Source: an uncultured Coprococcus sp.
Lineage (GTDB): Bacteria > Bacillota > Clostridia > Lachnospirales > Lachnospiraceae
Length of the DNA: 52,560 nucleotides
Assembly: GCA_947632705.1 (NCBI GenBank)
Contig: CANRQE010000010.1
Coordinates: forward strand, 1 to 52,560
Direction of reading: 5' to 3'
The position numbers were made by a program, and so were the translations under genes. The notes below the pieces were generated by a model. The model did not search any database. It saw only the letters and a list, made by a program, of their open reading frames with translations, and was not told where the DNA came from. Position 1 is the first letter of the stretch, and every line of letters starts with the position of its first letter. Positions 7,169 to 15,958 of the stretch are shown one piece after another.

Positions 7169-8446
7169 TTATGACCGGTAATCCCCGTTAATCTTCACAT
7201 AATCATAGGTCAGGTCACAGCCCCATGCCGTTCCCTCCGCCATTCCCTGATTTAATGCAATCCGGATGAATATTTCATCTTCACTTAAGATTTCTGCTGC
7301 CTGTTCTTCAGAAAAAGCAACTCCGGCGCCGTTTCTGCATACTGCTACGGTTCCTTTTGCGGATTTCAGATCTACATCTACTTTTTTTATATCAAAATCT
7401 GCTTCTGCATAACCAATCGCACATAAAATCCGGCCCCAGTTTGCATCCTCTCCGAACATTGCACATTTAAAAAGAGGAGAACGGATGACGCTTTTTGCGA
7501 TAATGATTGCATCGTCCTGATTTTTTGCTCCGCTGACATTGCACTCAAGCAGCTTCGTTGCACCCTCGCCGTCGGCCGCCAGCATCTTTGTAATGTTGCT
7601 CATGACGATGAACAATCCCTGCTTAAATATTTCCAGGCTTTCTCCCTCAGAAGTAATTTCCGTATTACCCGCCAGACCATTTGCAAAGACGGCGCAGGTA
7701 TCATTGGTTGACTGGTCTCCGTCCACGGAAAGACAGTTATACGTTACCTTGACGACCTCCCGCAACACCTTCTGCAGCACGTCTGAACTGACGGCACAAT
7801 CTGTAGTGATAACATTCAATGTAGTAGCCATGTTCGGATGAATCATACCGCTGCCTTTACCCATGCCGCCTATATGGCAGAGCTTTCCGTCCATTTCAAA
7901 TGCAACAGCAACTTCTTTTTTTACTGTATCCGTTGTCATTATGGCTGCTGCAGCCTTTTCGTTTCCGTTATAGGAAAGGCCGTTATAAAGCGCATCCATA
8001 CCGGTTTCCACAGGTTCAATCGGCATAATCTGTCCAATCACACCCGTCTGCGCTATCAGTATTTCTTCAACCCTGATACCAAGCTTATCTGCTGCAAGCC
8101 GGCACATTTTCAGAGCCTTTTCTTCTCCGTCGGCATTACAGGTATTGGCGTTTCCGGAATTTAAAATCATGCCCTTTGCTCTGCCGCCGGTGGCCGCCAG
8201 ATGTTTTTGTGAGACAGTCACAGGCGCTCCCTTGACCTTGTTTTGCGTAAATACCGCCGCTGCACTGCACATAACGTCCGATACGACCAGACAAAGATCC
8301 GGCTTGGTATCTGACGCCGGGCTTTCAGTTCCGTCAGGGGCTCCAGCCCTTTTAATACCGCAATACAGACCGTTTGCCTGAAATCCCTTTGCGGCGCATA
8401 CGCCGCCGTCTATATAAGTATACCCTTCGTATTGTTCCTTTGTCAT
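7169..8446 (-). CDS. argJ: Bifunctional glutamate N-acetyltransferase / ornithine acetyltransferase
   Basis: A 425-residue protein. It transfers acetyl groups from N-acetylornithine to glutamate and may also make acetylglutamate from acetyl-CoA, in the cyclic arginine pathway in the cytosol. The self-cleavage site typical of ArgJ is visible in KGSGMIHPNMATTLNV, where a Thr becomes the nucleophile of the beta chain. The C-terminal GEDANWGRILCAIGYA block is also characteristic. I start it at 8446 because AGGAGG lies nine bases upstream; the open frame continues upstream but without family similarity. It follows gltX after 65 bases and is apart from any other arg gene in this window, so regulation with the arginine operon is not evident here. 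Confidence 0.93.
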   Translation of the reverse strand: MTKEQYEGYTYIDGGVCAAKGFQANGLYCGIKRAGAPDGTESPASDTKPDLCLVVSDVMCSAAAVFTQNKVKGAPVTVSQKHLAATGGRAKGMILNSGNANTCNADGEEKALKMCRLAADKLGIRVEEILIAQTGVIGQIMPIEPVETGMDALYNGLSYNGNEKAAAAIMTTDTVKKEVAVAFEMDGKLCHIGGMGKGSGMIHPNMATTLNVITTDCAVSSDVLQKVLREVVKVTYNCLSVDGDQSTNDTCAVFANGLAGNTEITSEGESLEIFKQGLFIVMSNITKMLAADGEGATKLLECNVSGAKNQDDAIIIAKSVIRSPLFKCAMFGEDANWGRILCAIGYAEADFDIKKVDVDLKSAKGTVAVCRNGAGVAFSEEQAAEILSEDEIFIRIALNQGMAEGTAWGCDLTYDYVKINGDYRS

Positions 8447-8511
8447 ATCAAGTCCTCCTTTTTCGGTCAAACAGATTTTATATGTTCTAATCCATCCATC
8501 TGTTTTGAGAA

Positions 8512-10164
8512 TCATTCCTGTATCTGCTCTAAGAACCGTTTCAGTCTTGCTTCTGTCCGGTCTTTTCCGATGACGGACATGATCGTGAATAAATCCGGCG
8601 AATTCTTTTTGCCTGTTACCGCTACTCTGACAACCGTACACACATCCGTGATAGAGCCTCTAAAGCCTTCCGGATGCTTCTTGTATTCCTTCACGTTCGG
8701 ACAATAGCCAAGCTTTTCTCCCATTTCCTTCATCTGACCAAACCAGTTGTCTGAATCTAAAAACATATCCTTTTGATATTCCCGGATGATCTCTGCCATC
8801 TGGCTGCTGCTGTATTTTTCGTCTATCTCATAGTCCAGTTCCAATTCCCCCTCCGGTACATAGAGATATCCGAACATTTCCGTCAGATCGGACCATTTTG
8901 CTACATCCTTACGGGCCTTGCTGCCTGCCATTTTCCATAGTTCAATCGTTTTTATGAAATCGTCCTTTCTTGCAGCTGCAAACTGATACAGCTTCTGATT
9001 ATATTCCTTTGCCCAAACCAGAATCTTTTCATAGCATTGCTCTGTTGTAAAGGAGGAAATCATTTCCTTGCTGACGTCATTCAGCTTAATCATATCAAAC
9101 AAAGCCCCGGATACCGGCATCTTCGAAAGGGACAGGACAAAATCATCCATTGCCTTGTCCGGATGGGCCGCATGCCACTCCTCATAATTGGAATTGGCAA
9201 TTGTCATCAGATATTCCAAAACACTTTCGGAAGGATATCCCTCCTCCAGATAGAAACCAACGGCTGCCTCCGGGTCCTTCCGTTTGGAAAGCTTCCGTTT
9301 GCCATTGCCTTCCGCTTTCATAATCGGAGAAATGTGCACATACTCCGGCGGTTCAAATCCGCAAAGCTCGAACAGCTGCTTATGAAGCGGATAGGAAGCC
9401 AGCCATTCATCCCCACGGATAACAAGATTGGTTCTCATAAAATGATCATCCACTGCATGCGCAAAATGATAAGTTGGAATACCGTCAGACTTCAGAAGGA
9501 CAACATCCATAATATTCTCCGGCATATCAATATTGCCGCGGATCGGGTCTGTATAACGGATATACTGTCCCGGCGTCCCCGGAGATTTCAGCCGCACCAC
9601 ATATGGCATTCCTGCCTTGATATTCGCTTCTATCTCTTCATAGGTGAGATTTCTTGCAGCCGCATATTCACCATAGTATCCGATATCCACCTTTGCTTCC
9701 TCCTGTCTCTTGCGGATTGCATCCAACTCCTCAGCAGTTTCAAAGCATGGATATGCCAGTCCCTTCTTCATCAAAGCTTTGACACAGATCTGGTAAATTT
9801 CTTTTCTCTCACTCTGTTTATACGGCGCATAGACAGTCTCTCCGCCGGCAAACGGTCCCTCATCAAATTCCAGACCGAATTTTTTTAATGCATTGATAAT
9901 TTCGCTGACACCGTCTTCCACTTCACGTTTCTTATCGGTATCTTCAATTCTCAGATAAAATACGCCGCCGCTTTGTCTTGCAAGCTTTCTTGATATCATA
10001 GCAGCATACAATCCGCCAATATGCATATATCCTGTCGGACTTGGTGCAAACCTCGTCACCTTAGCTTCCGCCGGAAGGTCACGCTCCGGAAATCGCTGCT
10101 CCAAATCCTCAACGGTCCCTTTTATATCAGGAAAAATCAACTCTGCCAGTTTTTCATAATCCAT
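8512..10164 (-). CDS. gltX: Glutamyl-tRNA synthetase
   Basis: A 550-residue class I aminoacyl-tRNA synthetase that charges tRNA-Glu in the cytosol. The HIGH motif appears as APSPTGYMHIGG and the KMSKS motif as RKLSKRKD. About 35 extra residues precede the Rossmann fold, and an anticodon-binding region follows. The ATG at 10164 has AAGGTGG eight bases upstream, better than the in-frame GTG four codons earlier, which overlaps that site. A good promoter lies at 10302-10330. It is followed by argJ in the same direction, so the two glutamate-using genes may be co-transcribed. Confidence 0.94.
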   Translation of the reverse strand: MDYEKLAELIFPDIKGTVEDLEQRFPERDLPAEAKVTRFAPSPTGYMHIGGLYAAMISRKLARQSGGVFYLRIEDTDKKREVEDGVSEIINALKKFGLEFDEGPFAGGETVYAPYKQSERKEIYQICVKALMKKGLAYPCFETAEELDAIRKRQEEAKVDIGYYGEYAAARNLTYEEIEANIKAGMPYVVRLKSPGTPGQYIRYTDPIRGNIDMPENIMDVVLLKSDGIPTYHFAHAVDDHFMRTNLVIRGDEWLASYPLHKQLFELCGFEPPEYVHISPIMKAEGNGKRKLSKRKDPEAAVGFYLEEGYPSESVLEYLMTIANSNYEEWHAAHPDKAMDDFVLSLSKMPVSGALFDMIKLNDVSKEMISSFTTEQCYEKILVWAKEYNQKLYQFAAARKDDFIKTIELWKMAGSKARKDVAKWSDLTEMFGYLYVPEGELELDYEIDEKYSSSQMAEIIREYQKDMFLDSDNWFGQMKEMGEKLGYCPNVKEYKKHPEGFRGSITDVCTVVRVAVTGKKNSPDLFTIMSVIGKDRTEARLKRFLEQIQE

Positions 10165-10185
10165 ATCTTTATCCACCTTTTAATT

Positions 10186-10263
10186 TCATTCTTCTTTATT
10201 TTTCATAACAGCCAGATACCATTCCGTTTTCATGATACCAGGACATTCGGACATACTATCCAT
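10186..10263 (-). CDS. Possible 25-codon leader ORF before gltX
   Basis: An ATG at 10263 opens a 25-codon frame (MDSMSECPGIMKTEW...) ending 21 bases before the gltX start, entirely between the gltX promoter and gltX. No convincing ribosome site precedes it. It has no recognisable domain. It may be chance. Confidence 0.2.
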   Translation of the reverse strand: MDSMSECPGIMKTEWYLAVMKNKEE

Positions 10264-10301
10264 TACAGGTTCACTGTGGGATAACCAATATATATTTTAT
10301 G

Positions 10302-10330
10302 ATTATAATGACATTCCGCTGAAACGTCAA
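10302..10330 (-). promoter_or_regulatory. Promoter of gltX-argJ
   Basis: On the minus strand TTGACG (10330-10325), 17 bases, then TATAAT (10307-10302). Near-consensus; it leaves a leader of about 130 bases before gltX. Confidence 0.75.
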
Positions 10331-10353
10331 ATGGGAAATGACCAATGAGATGC

Positions 10354-10391
10354 AAAAAAAAACGCCTTACGGTCATTGTAATCGCAAGGCG
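10354..10391 (-). terminator. Intrinsic terminator of the aldolase-like gene
   Basis: Read on the minus strand, a stem closed by CGCCTT / AAGGCG (10391-10363) is followed by nine T (10362-10354). It separates the upstream gene from the gltX promoter. Confidence 0.75.
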
Positions 10392-10476
10392 GCAGTTTCT
10401 ATGCCCTATAGTCCGGTTTCGTCCAATTGAAATCCCAGATACAGCTTTCTCCCGAAAAACGGTTCATACAGAACTT

Positions 10477-11451
10477 TTATTCCCGGTATAACAGATAGCT
10501 GTACATATCCGCATAAGAGGTTTTTCCCTCTTTTATAAATTCAATCGCATCTCTCGGATGCTGATTCAAGGCTCCGGTCAGCATGTACGGAACGTCATAG
10601 CCCCACACTGCATTTCCTTCCGCTTTCAATGGTACCATGTATTTTTCGATAAATTTTAAAATATGATACAGATTATATTTCGGATTCCTGAGGAAGGACA
10701 GCAGCAGCTCCATTGCACAATTGCCGGCGCCTCTTCCCATGCAGCAGATTGTTCCGTCTAACATACTGGCGCCACAGATCATGGCTTCCACCGTATTGGC
10801 ATACGCCATTTTCATATTGTCATGCGCATGGATGCCAATCTTTTTTCCATATTGTTCTCCGACAGCAACATATTTGGCTGCCAGATTCCGGATCTGTTCC
10901 GGATACAGAGCGCCATAGCTGTCTACAATATAGATACCATCTACATGGCTTTTCCCAAGCATATCCAATGCAACATCGATATCCGATTCCTGATCCTTGG
11001 AAATTGCCATAATGTTACAGGTAGTTTCATAACCTTTTGCATGGGCATCCTCAATCATTTCGATGGCAGCCGGCATCGTATTGATATAGGTTGCAATGCG
11101 GACCAGATCGATCACGCTTTCCGCCCTGTCCTTGATATCATGCTTATAATCACATCGTCCCACATCTGCCATTACGGAAATCTTCAGATCCGTTTTATTT
11201 TCTCCCACAATACTCCGGATTGCTTCTTCATCACAGAACTTCCATTTACCGAATTGATTCACATCAAACATTTCCTTGGAAGCCTTATAGCCGAATTCCA
11301 TATAATCCACGCCGGCCTTAATATTGGTTTCGTAAAGAGCTCTTACGAATTCATCCGTAAAATAAAAATCATTTACCAGACCCCCGTCGCGTATGGTGGC
11401 ATCCAACACCTGTATATCGGGTCTGTAAGTGATCATATCTCCGCCTATCAT
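10477..11451 (-). CDS. DRE-TIM aldolase/HMG-CoA lyase-like enzyme, substrate unknown
   Basis: A 324-residue TIM-barrel protein of the family that includes HMG-CoA lyase, isopropylmalate synthase and 4-hydroxy-2-oxovalerate aldolase. The DRE signature appears as DATIRDGG (about residues 17-24) and the metal-binding histidines as IHAHDNMKMAYAN. It is shorter than the synthases and lacks their C-terminal regulatory domain; it resembles the stand-alone aldolase-catalytic-domain proteins found near cell-surface polysaccharide genes. The start at 11451 has AGGAGG eight bases upstream. It forms its own unit, with a promoter at 11526-11553 and a terminator at 10354-10391. Reaction and pathway cannot be set from sequence. 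Confidence 0.8.
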   Translation of the reverse strand: MIGGDMITYRPDIQVLDATIRDGGLVNDFYFTDEFVRALYETNIKAGVDYMEFGYKASKEMFDVNQFGKWKFCDEEAIRSIVGENKTDLKISVMADVGRCDYKHDIKDRAESVIDLVRIATYINTMPAAIEMIEDAHAKGYETTCNIMAISKDQESDIDVALDMLGKSHVDGIYIVDSYGALYPEQIRNLAAKYVAVGEQYGKKIGIHAHDNMKMAYANTVEAMICGASMLDGTICCMGRGAGNCAMELLLSFLRNPKYNLYHILKFIEKYMVPLKAEGNAVWGYDVPYMLTGALNQHPRDAIEFIKEGKTSYADMYSYLLYRE

Positions 11452-11505
11452 AATCTGTTCCTCCTAAAATTGATCCGTATTTCGCATGCTTCTGTTTTTC
11501 GCACT

Positions 11506-11553
11506 TTAACGCATTAACGCAGATTAGTATATCATATTCTCCGAAAAAAGCAA
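11506..11553 (-). promoter_or_regulatory. Promoter with tandem 8-base repeat for the aldolase-like gene
   Basis: On the minus strand TTGCTT (11553-11548), 16 bases, then TATACT (11531-11526). Immediately downstream is a perfect tandem repeat, TTAACGCA twice on the plus strand (11506-11513 and 11514-11521), placed over the expected transcription start and so a candidate operator. Confidence 0.45.
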
Positions 11554-11593
11554 GAAAAATTTTTCCCGTCATGCACCAAGAATCTGATATGTT

Positions 11594-12217
11594 CTATACA
11601 TTCAAAAAGGAAAAGGGATTTCCCTCCTCTGCATTCAGAAACATGGAAAACAAAAACAGGCCATGCACGGATACGGGTTCCTCAGACAGTATCCGCCTTA
11701 CTTCTGCCCTGTTCGCAAGAACTACCTCCAAATCCTCTCTTTCCTCCAGCCCATCGGTAGACACCTCGCCTGATGCATAACCATATACAATGCATGCACA
11801 TTCATCTGAAATTCCCTGCGCCTGTGCAAAAGGCTTCCGAAAGAGCTCTGCTCCACCGGTATAGACCTGAAAATCAAGTCCGGTTTCTTCTTTTAATTCC
11901 CTGACTGCTGCCATCTCTGCAGTTTCTCCCTGATCGATCAAGCCGGCAGGATTCTCATAAACCTTCATATTGAGAGGCAGCCGCATCTGCTTGACCAATA
12001 CCAGACAATCTTCTCCGCCTTTATTTATGACGCTGTAGATGATAACCGCATCCGGTTCTATTTTCCCGGTTTTCGCAGTCAGTCCGTCTCCGTCCCGTCT
12101 GGAGGTGTAATAGTAGGAAAATCTTTTTTCTGTCTGGTTCACCTGCACATCTGCCACATACATGTTTAAATATGGATTGTCCGTCTGTTTTTTTATTTTT
12201 CCAATACTGATTGCCAT
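11594..12217 (-). CDS. NUDIX hydrolase, ADP-ribose pyrophosphatase-like
   Basis: A 207-residue protein with a complete NUDIX box, GLIDQGETAEMAAVRELKEE, fitting GX5EX7REUXEEXGU. The layout, with an N-terminal strand-rich part before the box, is that of ADP-sugar or nucleoside diphosphate-X hydrolases, but the substrate cannot be fixed from sequence. It lies 86 bases after the second ABC half-transporter in the same direction and may be the last gene of that long run. No clear terminator with a T tract follows; the downstream bases include a GAAAAATTTTTC palindrome. Confidence 0.85.
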   Translation of the reverse strand: MAISIGKIKKQTDNPYLNMYVADVQVNQTEKRFSYYYTSRRDGDGLTAKTGKIEPDAVIIYSVINKGGEDCLVLVKQMRLPLNMKVYENPAGLIDQGETAEMAAVRELKEETGLDFQVYTGGAELFRKPFAQAQGISDECACIVYGYASGEVSTDGLEEREDLEVVLANRAEVRRILSEEPVSVHGLFLFSMFLNAEEGNPFSFLNV

Positions 12218-12303
12218 AATTTATCCTCTTTTTCTTCTTTTCTCAAATACTTGCATATACCGCCGGTCCTGTATGATCTGCTGCCTGCATCAGTCCTGCC
12301 GCA

Positions 12304-14187
12304 TCAGCTGTTGACCGCCAGTCCTGTATACAGCTGATAATATTTTCCCTGTTTTTCAAGCAGCTGTTCATGCGTGCCCCGCTCTATGACACGCCCATGC
12401 TCCAGAACGATGATGCAATCGCTGTTTTTTACGGTGGACAGTCTGTGGGCAATCACAAATGTTGTCCTGCCCTTCATCAGCTTATCCATGCCGTCCTGCA
12501 CAATTTTTTCTGTTCTGGTATCAATGGAGCTGGTCGCTTCATCCAAAATCAGAACCGGTGGATTGGCAATGGCGGCTCTGGCTATGGCGAGAAGCTGCCT
12601 CTGTCCCTGACTCAGATTAGAACCGTCTCTGGTAATCATTGTGTCATATCCCTGCGGCAGCCTGCGGATAAAGCCATCCGCATTGGCAAGACGGGCTGCG
12701 GCTTTTACCTCCTCGTCTGTAGCCGATAATTTTCCATAGCGGATATTGTCCGCAACCGTTCCCGTAAATAAATGCGTATCCTGAAGCACAATGCCAAGAG
12801 AACGGCGCAGATCTGCTTTCTTGATCTTATTTATATTGATTCCGTCATAACGGATCTTCCCGTCCTGTATATCGTAAAACCGGTTGATCAGATTCGTAAT
12901 CGTCGTCTTTCCGGCTCCTGTCGAACCTACAAAGGCAATCTTCTGACCCGGCGTGGCAAACAGATCAATATGATGAAGCACTATCTTCTTTTCATCATAC
13001 CCAAAATCCACATCGTCAAACACAACGTCTCCGGTCAGCGGTATATAGGTCACATTGTCCTGCGCCTTATGATAATGTCTCCACGCCCATTTGCCGGTAT
13101 ATTCCTCCGTCTCTGTAAGAACCCCGTTTTCCTCTTTTGCATTTACCAGTGTAACATATCCCTCATCTACCTCCGGCTGTTCATCCATAAGCGCAAAAAT
13201 TCTTTCCGCTCCGGCCAGCGCCATCACGATACTGTTTAACTGCTGGCTGACCTGATTGATCGGCATATGAAAGCTCTTGTTATATGTCAGAAAAGCTGCC
13301 AGAGCGCCCAGTGTGAATCCGGATGTATTATGCATTGCAAGCGCGCCTCCGACAATTGCAATCAATACATAACTGATATTCCCAAGCTGATTATTGATCG
13401 GACCTAGCAGATTTGCGAATTGATTTGCATGATATGCACTGTCAAATAACCGATCGTTATATTCCCTGAAATCCTGAAGGGTCTGTTCTTCGTGACAGAA
13501 TACCTTGACCACCTTCTGTCCGTTGATCATTTCCTCAATATTTCCGTTTAACGCACCGATATCCTTTTGCTGGGCTGAGAAATATCTGGCGCTGTTTCCC
13601 GCAACCTTTTTTGTGACAAACAGCATAACGCCTACCATGACAAATGTTATGGCGGTCAGAGGAACGCTAAGTATCAGCATACTTGCCGTAACACTGACGA
13701 TGGTAATTCCGCTGCTGACAAACTGCGGAATACTCTGACTGATCATCTGGCGCAGGGTATCCGTATCATTGGTATAAACGGACATAATGTCACCATGCGC
13801 ATGGGTATCGAAATACCGTATCGGCAGATTTTCCATTTTTACAAACATTTCATCCCGCACATATTTCAAAGTACCCTGTGTAATATTTACCATAATCCGG
13901 TTATACAGATAGGTTGCAAGAATGCCGGCTGAATAAAAGCAGCCCACTCTCAGGATTTTTCCCGCCAAAGGTGAAAAATCCGGCTGTCCGGCGCCTAACA
14001 GCGGCGTAATATAATCGTCGATCAGGGATTTGGTAAACATGGTTCCCTGTACGTTGGCTAAAACACTGACCACAATACATACCAGTACAAAAATAAACGG
14101 AAACCGGTATTTGGATAATACAAGTCCCATAATTCTTTTGAATGTGGCGCCGGCATTTTTTACCTGAGGTTTCTTCTTTTCCATCAT
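12304..14187 (-). CDS. ABC exporter half-transporter, catalytically competent subunit
   Basis: A 627-residue protein: six-helix exporter domain (about 30-340), then a nucleotide-binding domain with Walker A GSTGAGKTT, signature LSQGQRQ, Walker B VLILDEATSS with the catalytic Glu, and switch His in IAHRLS. The signature is non-canonical (LSQGQ rather than LSGGQ). It overlaps the upstream half-transporter by four bases (ATGA), so they are translationally coupled and should form a heterodimer. An insertion of about 40 residues separates the membrane and nucleotide-binding domains. Family members export drugs, lipids or peptides; the substrate is unknown. Confidence 0.92.
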   Translation of the reverse strand: MMEKKKPQVKNAGATFKRIMGLVLSKYRFPFIFVLVCIVVSVLANVQGTMFTKSLIDDYITPLLGAGQPDFSPLAGKILRVGCFYSAGILATYLYNRIMVNITQGTLKYVRDEMFVKMENLPIRYFDTHAHGDIMSVYTNDTDTLRQMISQSIPQFVSSGITIVSVTASMLILSVPLTAITFVMVGVMLFVTKKVAGNSARYFSAQQKDIGALNGNIEEMINGQKVVKVFCHEEQTLQDFREYNDRLFDSAYHANQFANLLGPINNQLGNISYVLIAIVGGALAMHNTSGFTLGALAAFLTYNKSFHMPINQVSQQLNSIVMALAGAERIFALMDEQPEVDEGYVTLVNAKEENGVLTETEEYTGKWAWRHYHKAQDNVTYIPLTGDVVFDDVDFGYDEKKIVLHHIDLFATPGQKIAFVGSTGAGKTTITNLINRFYDIQDGKIRYDGININKIKKADLRRSLGIVLQDTHLFTGTVADNIRYGKLSATDEEVKAAARLANADGFIRRLPQGYDTMITRDGSNLSQGQRQLLAIARAAIANPPVLILDEATSSIDTRTEKIVQDGMDKLMKGRTTFVIAHRLSTVKNSDCIIVLEHGRVIERGTHEQLLEKQGKYYQLYTGLAVNS

Positions 14188-15938
14188 GCCGCACCTCCGT
14201 TCTCGTCAAAGTCTCCGCCGCCGCTGGTCTGGGAATGGTAAACATCCCGATAGATTTCATTTGACTGAAGCAGCTCCTCATGGGTCCCGAATCCATTGAC
14301 ACAGCCCTCTTCCATTACAATAATCCGGTCTGCATCCATGACACTGGCAATTCTCTGTGCAATTATGAATTTCGTAGTATCAGGGATTTCTTCCCGGAAT
14401 GCCTTTCTGATTTTTGCATCTGTTGCCGTATCAACGGCGCTGGTACTGTCATCTAAAATCAGGATCTTCGGTTTCTTAAGCAACGCTCTTGCTATACAAA
14501 GCCTCTGCTTCTGTCCGCCGGAAAGATTGGTCCCGCCCTGTTCAATATATGTATGGTAGCCATCCGGAAAACTCTCTATGAAATCATCTGCACAGGCCAG
14601 TCTGCACACACGACGGCACTCTTCCTCGTCTGCGCTGCTGTCACCCCAGCGCAGATTATCCAGAATCGTACCGGAAAACAACACGTTATTCTGCAGTACA
14701 ACTGCGACACTGTTTCTTAAAGTCTCCAGATCATAGTCCCTGACGTCAATCCCTCCTACCAGTACTCTGCCTGCGTTTACATCATAGAGCCTGCTGATCA
14801 GATTGACCAGAGAAGACTTAGAGCTTCCGGTTCCTCCGATGATACCGATGGTTTCTCCTGCCCGGACATCCAGATTGATATTCTTTAATACGGACTCGCC
14901 CTTTGCATCCGATCCGTAATGGAAGCTGACATTTTCAAAAACTACACTACCCGAAGGAACCTCCATAACAGGATGCTCCCGGTTCTTAATTGTCGCCTCC
15001 TCTAAAATGACCTCTGCAATTCTTCTTCCACTGGCAACGCTCATACTTACCATTACAAAAATCATGGAAAGCATCATCAGGCTCATCAGAATATTCATGC
15101 AATAAGCCAGAAGACTGACCAGATCCCCTGTGGTAAGAGCGTCGGATACGATCAAATGCGCACCGAACCAGCTGATCAGAAGAATACAGGTATATACCGT
15201 AAACTGCATGGCAGGTGCATTCCATGCCAGAATGCTTTCCGCCTTTACAAACATCTGATAAACCCCGCCGCTTGACTTGCGGAATTTTTCTTTCTCATAT
15301 TCTTCCCTGACATAGGCTTTTACTACCCGGATGCCGGATACATTTTCCTGTACACTGGCATTTAAATCATCATACTTCCGAAAAACTTCATTGAAATGCC
15401 TGGTTGCCCTCCAGATGATCAGACCCAGAATTAATCCCAGAAATAATACCGCGCACAGATAGATGCCGGCAATTCTCCGATTGATCATAAATGCCATAGC
15501 CATGGCGCAGATCAGGTTTGCAGGCGCCCGAAAGCACATACGAAGAATCATCTGATATGCGTTCTGCACATTTGTAACATCGGTCGTAAGTCTGGTAACC
15601 AATCCTGCCGTACTGTATTTATCAAGATTGGCAAAGGAATAGGTCTGTATATTTGTAAACATTGCCTCTCTTAAGTTTTTAGCAAAACCGGCCGATGCCC
15701 GGGCTCCGCAGACGCCTCCCATAATACCGGCATACAGACCGACAACGGCCGCCAGCGCCATGAGGCCTCCGACCAGACACACATGCTTCATATCTCCTTT
15801 ATTAATTCCGTCATCGATAATAGAGGCCATGAGAAGAGGAATCATCGTCTCCATAATGACCTCCAAAACCATATAAAGGGGTGTTTTAACAGAATCCTTT
15901 TTATACTCTTTAATCTGCGCGCACAATGTTTTTAACAT
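14184..15938 (-). CDS. ABC exporter half-transporter, degenerate-site subunit
   Basis: A 584-residue protein: six membrane helices, then a nucleotide-binding domain with Walker A GGTGSSKSS and canonical signature LSGGQKQ. Walker B ends in Asp (LILDDSTSAVD) where Glu is expected, and the switch His is Gln (AQRIAS). This Asp/Gln pair is the known mark of the degenerate ATP site in heterodimeric exporters such as TM287/288. Its own intact signature would complete the competent site of the partner at 12304-14187. It starts 20 bases after the GH3 gene stop, so it appears part of the same transcript. Confidence 0.92.
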   Translation of the reverse strand: MLKTLCAQIKEYKKDSVKTPLYMVLEVIMETMIPLLMASIIDDGINKGDMKHVCLVGGLMALAAVVGLYAGIMGGVCGARASAGFAKNLREAMFTNIQTYSFANLDKYSTAGLVTRLTTDVTNVQNAYQMILRMCFRAPANLICAMAMAFMINRRIAGIYLCAVLFLGLILGLIIWRATRHFNEVFRKYDDLNASVQENVSGIRVVKAYVREEYEKEKFRKSSGGVYQMFVKAESILAWNAPAMQFTVYTCILLISWFGAHLIVSDALTTGDLVSLLAYCMNILMSLMMLSMIFVMVSMSVASGRRIAEVILEEATIKNREHPVMEVPSGSVVFENVSFHYGSDAKGESVLKNINLDVRAGETIGIIGGTGSSKSSLVNLISRLYDVNAGRVLVGGIDVRDYDLETLRNSVAVVLQNNVLFSGTILDNLRWGDSSADEEECRRVCRLACADDFIESFPDGYHTYIEQGGTNLSGGQKQRLCIARALLKKPKILILDDSTSAVDTATDAKIRKAFREEIPDTTKFIIAQRIASVMDADRIIVMEEGCVNGFGTHEELLQSNEIYRDVYHSQTSGGGDFDENGGAA

Positions 15939-15958
15939 AAAGCGTTCCTCCCGTTCTA

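Noticed and set aside
8447..8641. N-terminal extension of argJ (65 extra codons in the open frame)
   Set aside because: AGGAGG sits before the ATG at 8446 and the extra residues are unlike ArgJ; the stretch is the gltX 3' end in another frame.
9037..9888. 283-codon plus-strand open frame inside gltX
   Set aside because: It is antisense to a clear gltX and its translation shows no domain; a shadow of codon use.
10822..11517. 231-codon plus-strand open frame over the aldolase-like gene
   Set aside because: Antisense shadow with no motif; the minus-strand frame has DRE-TIM motifs, a ribosome site, a promoter and a terminator.
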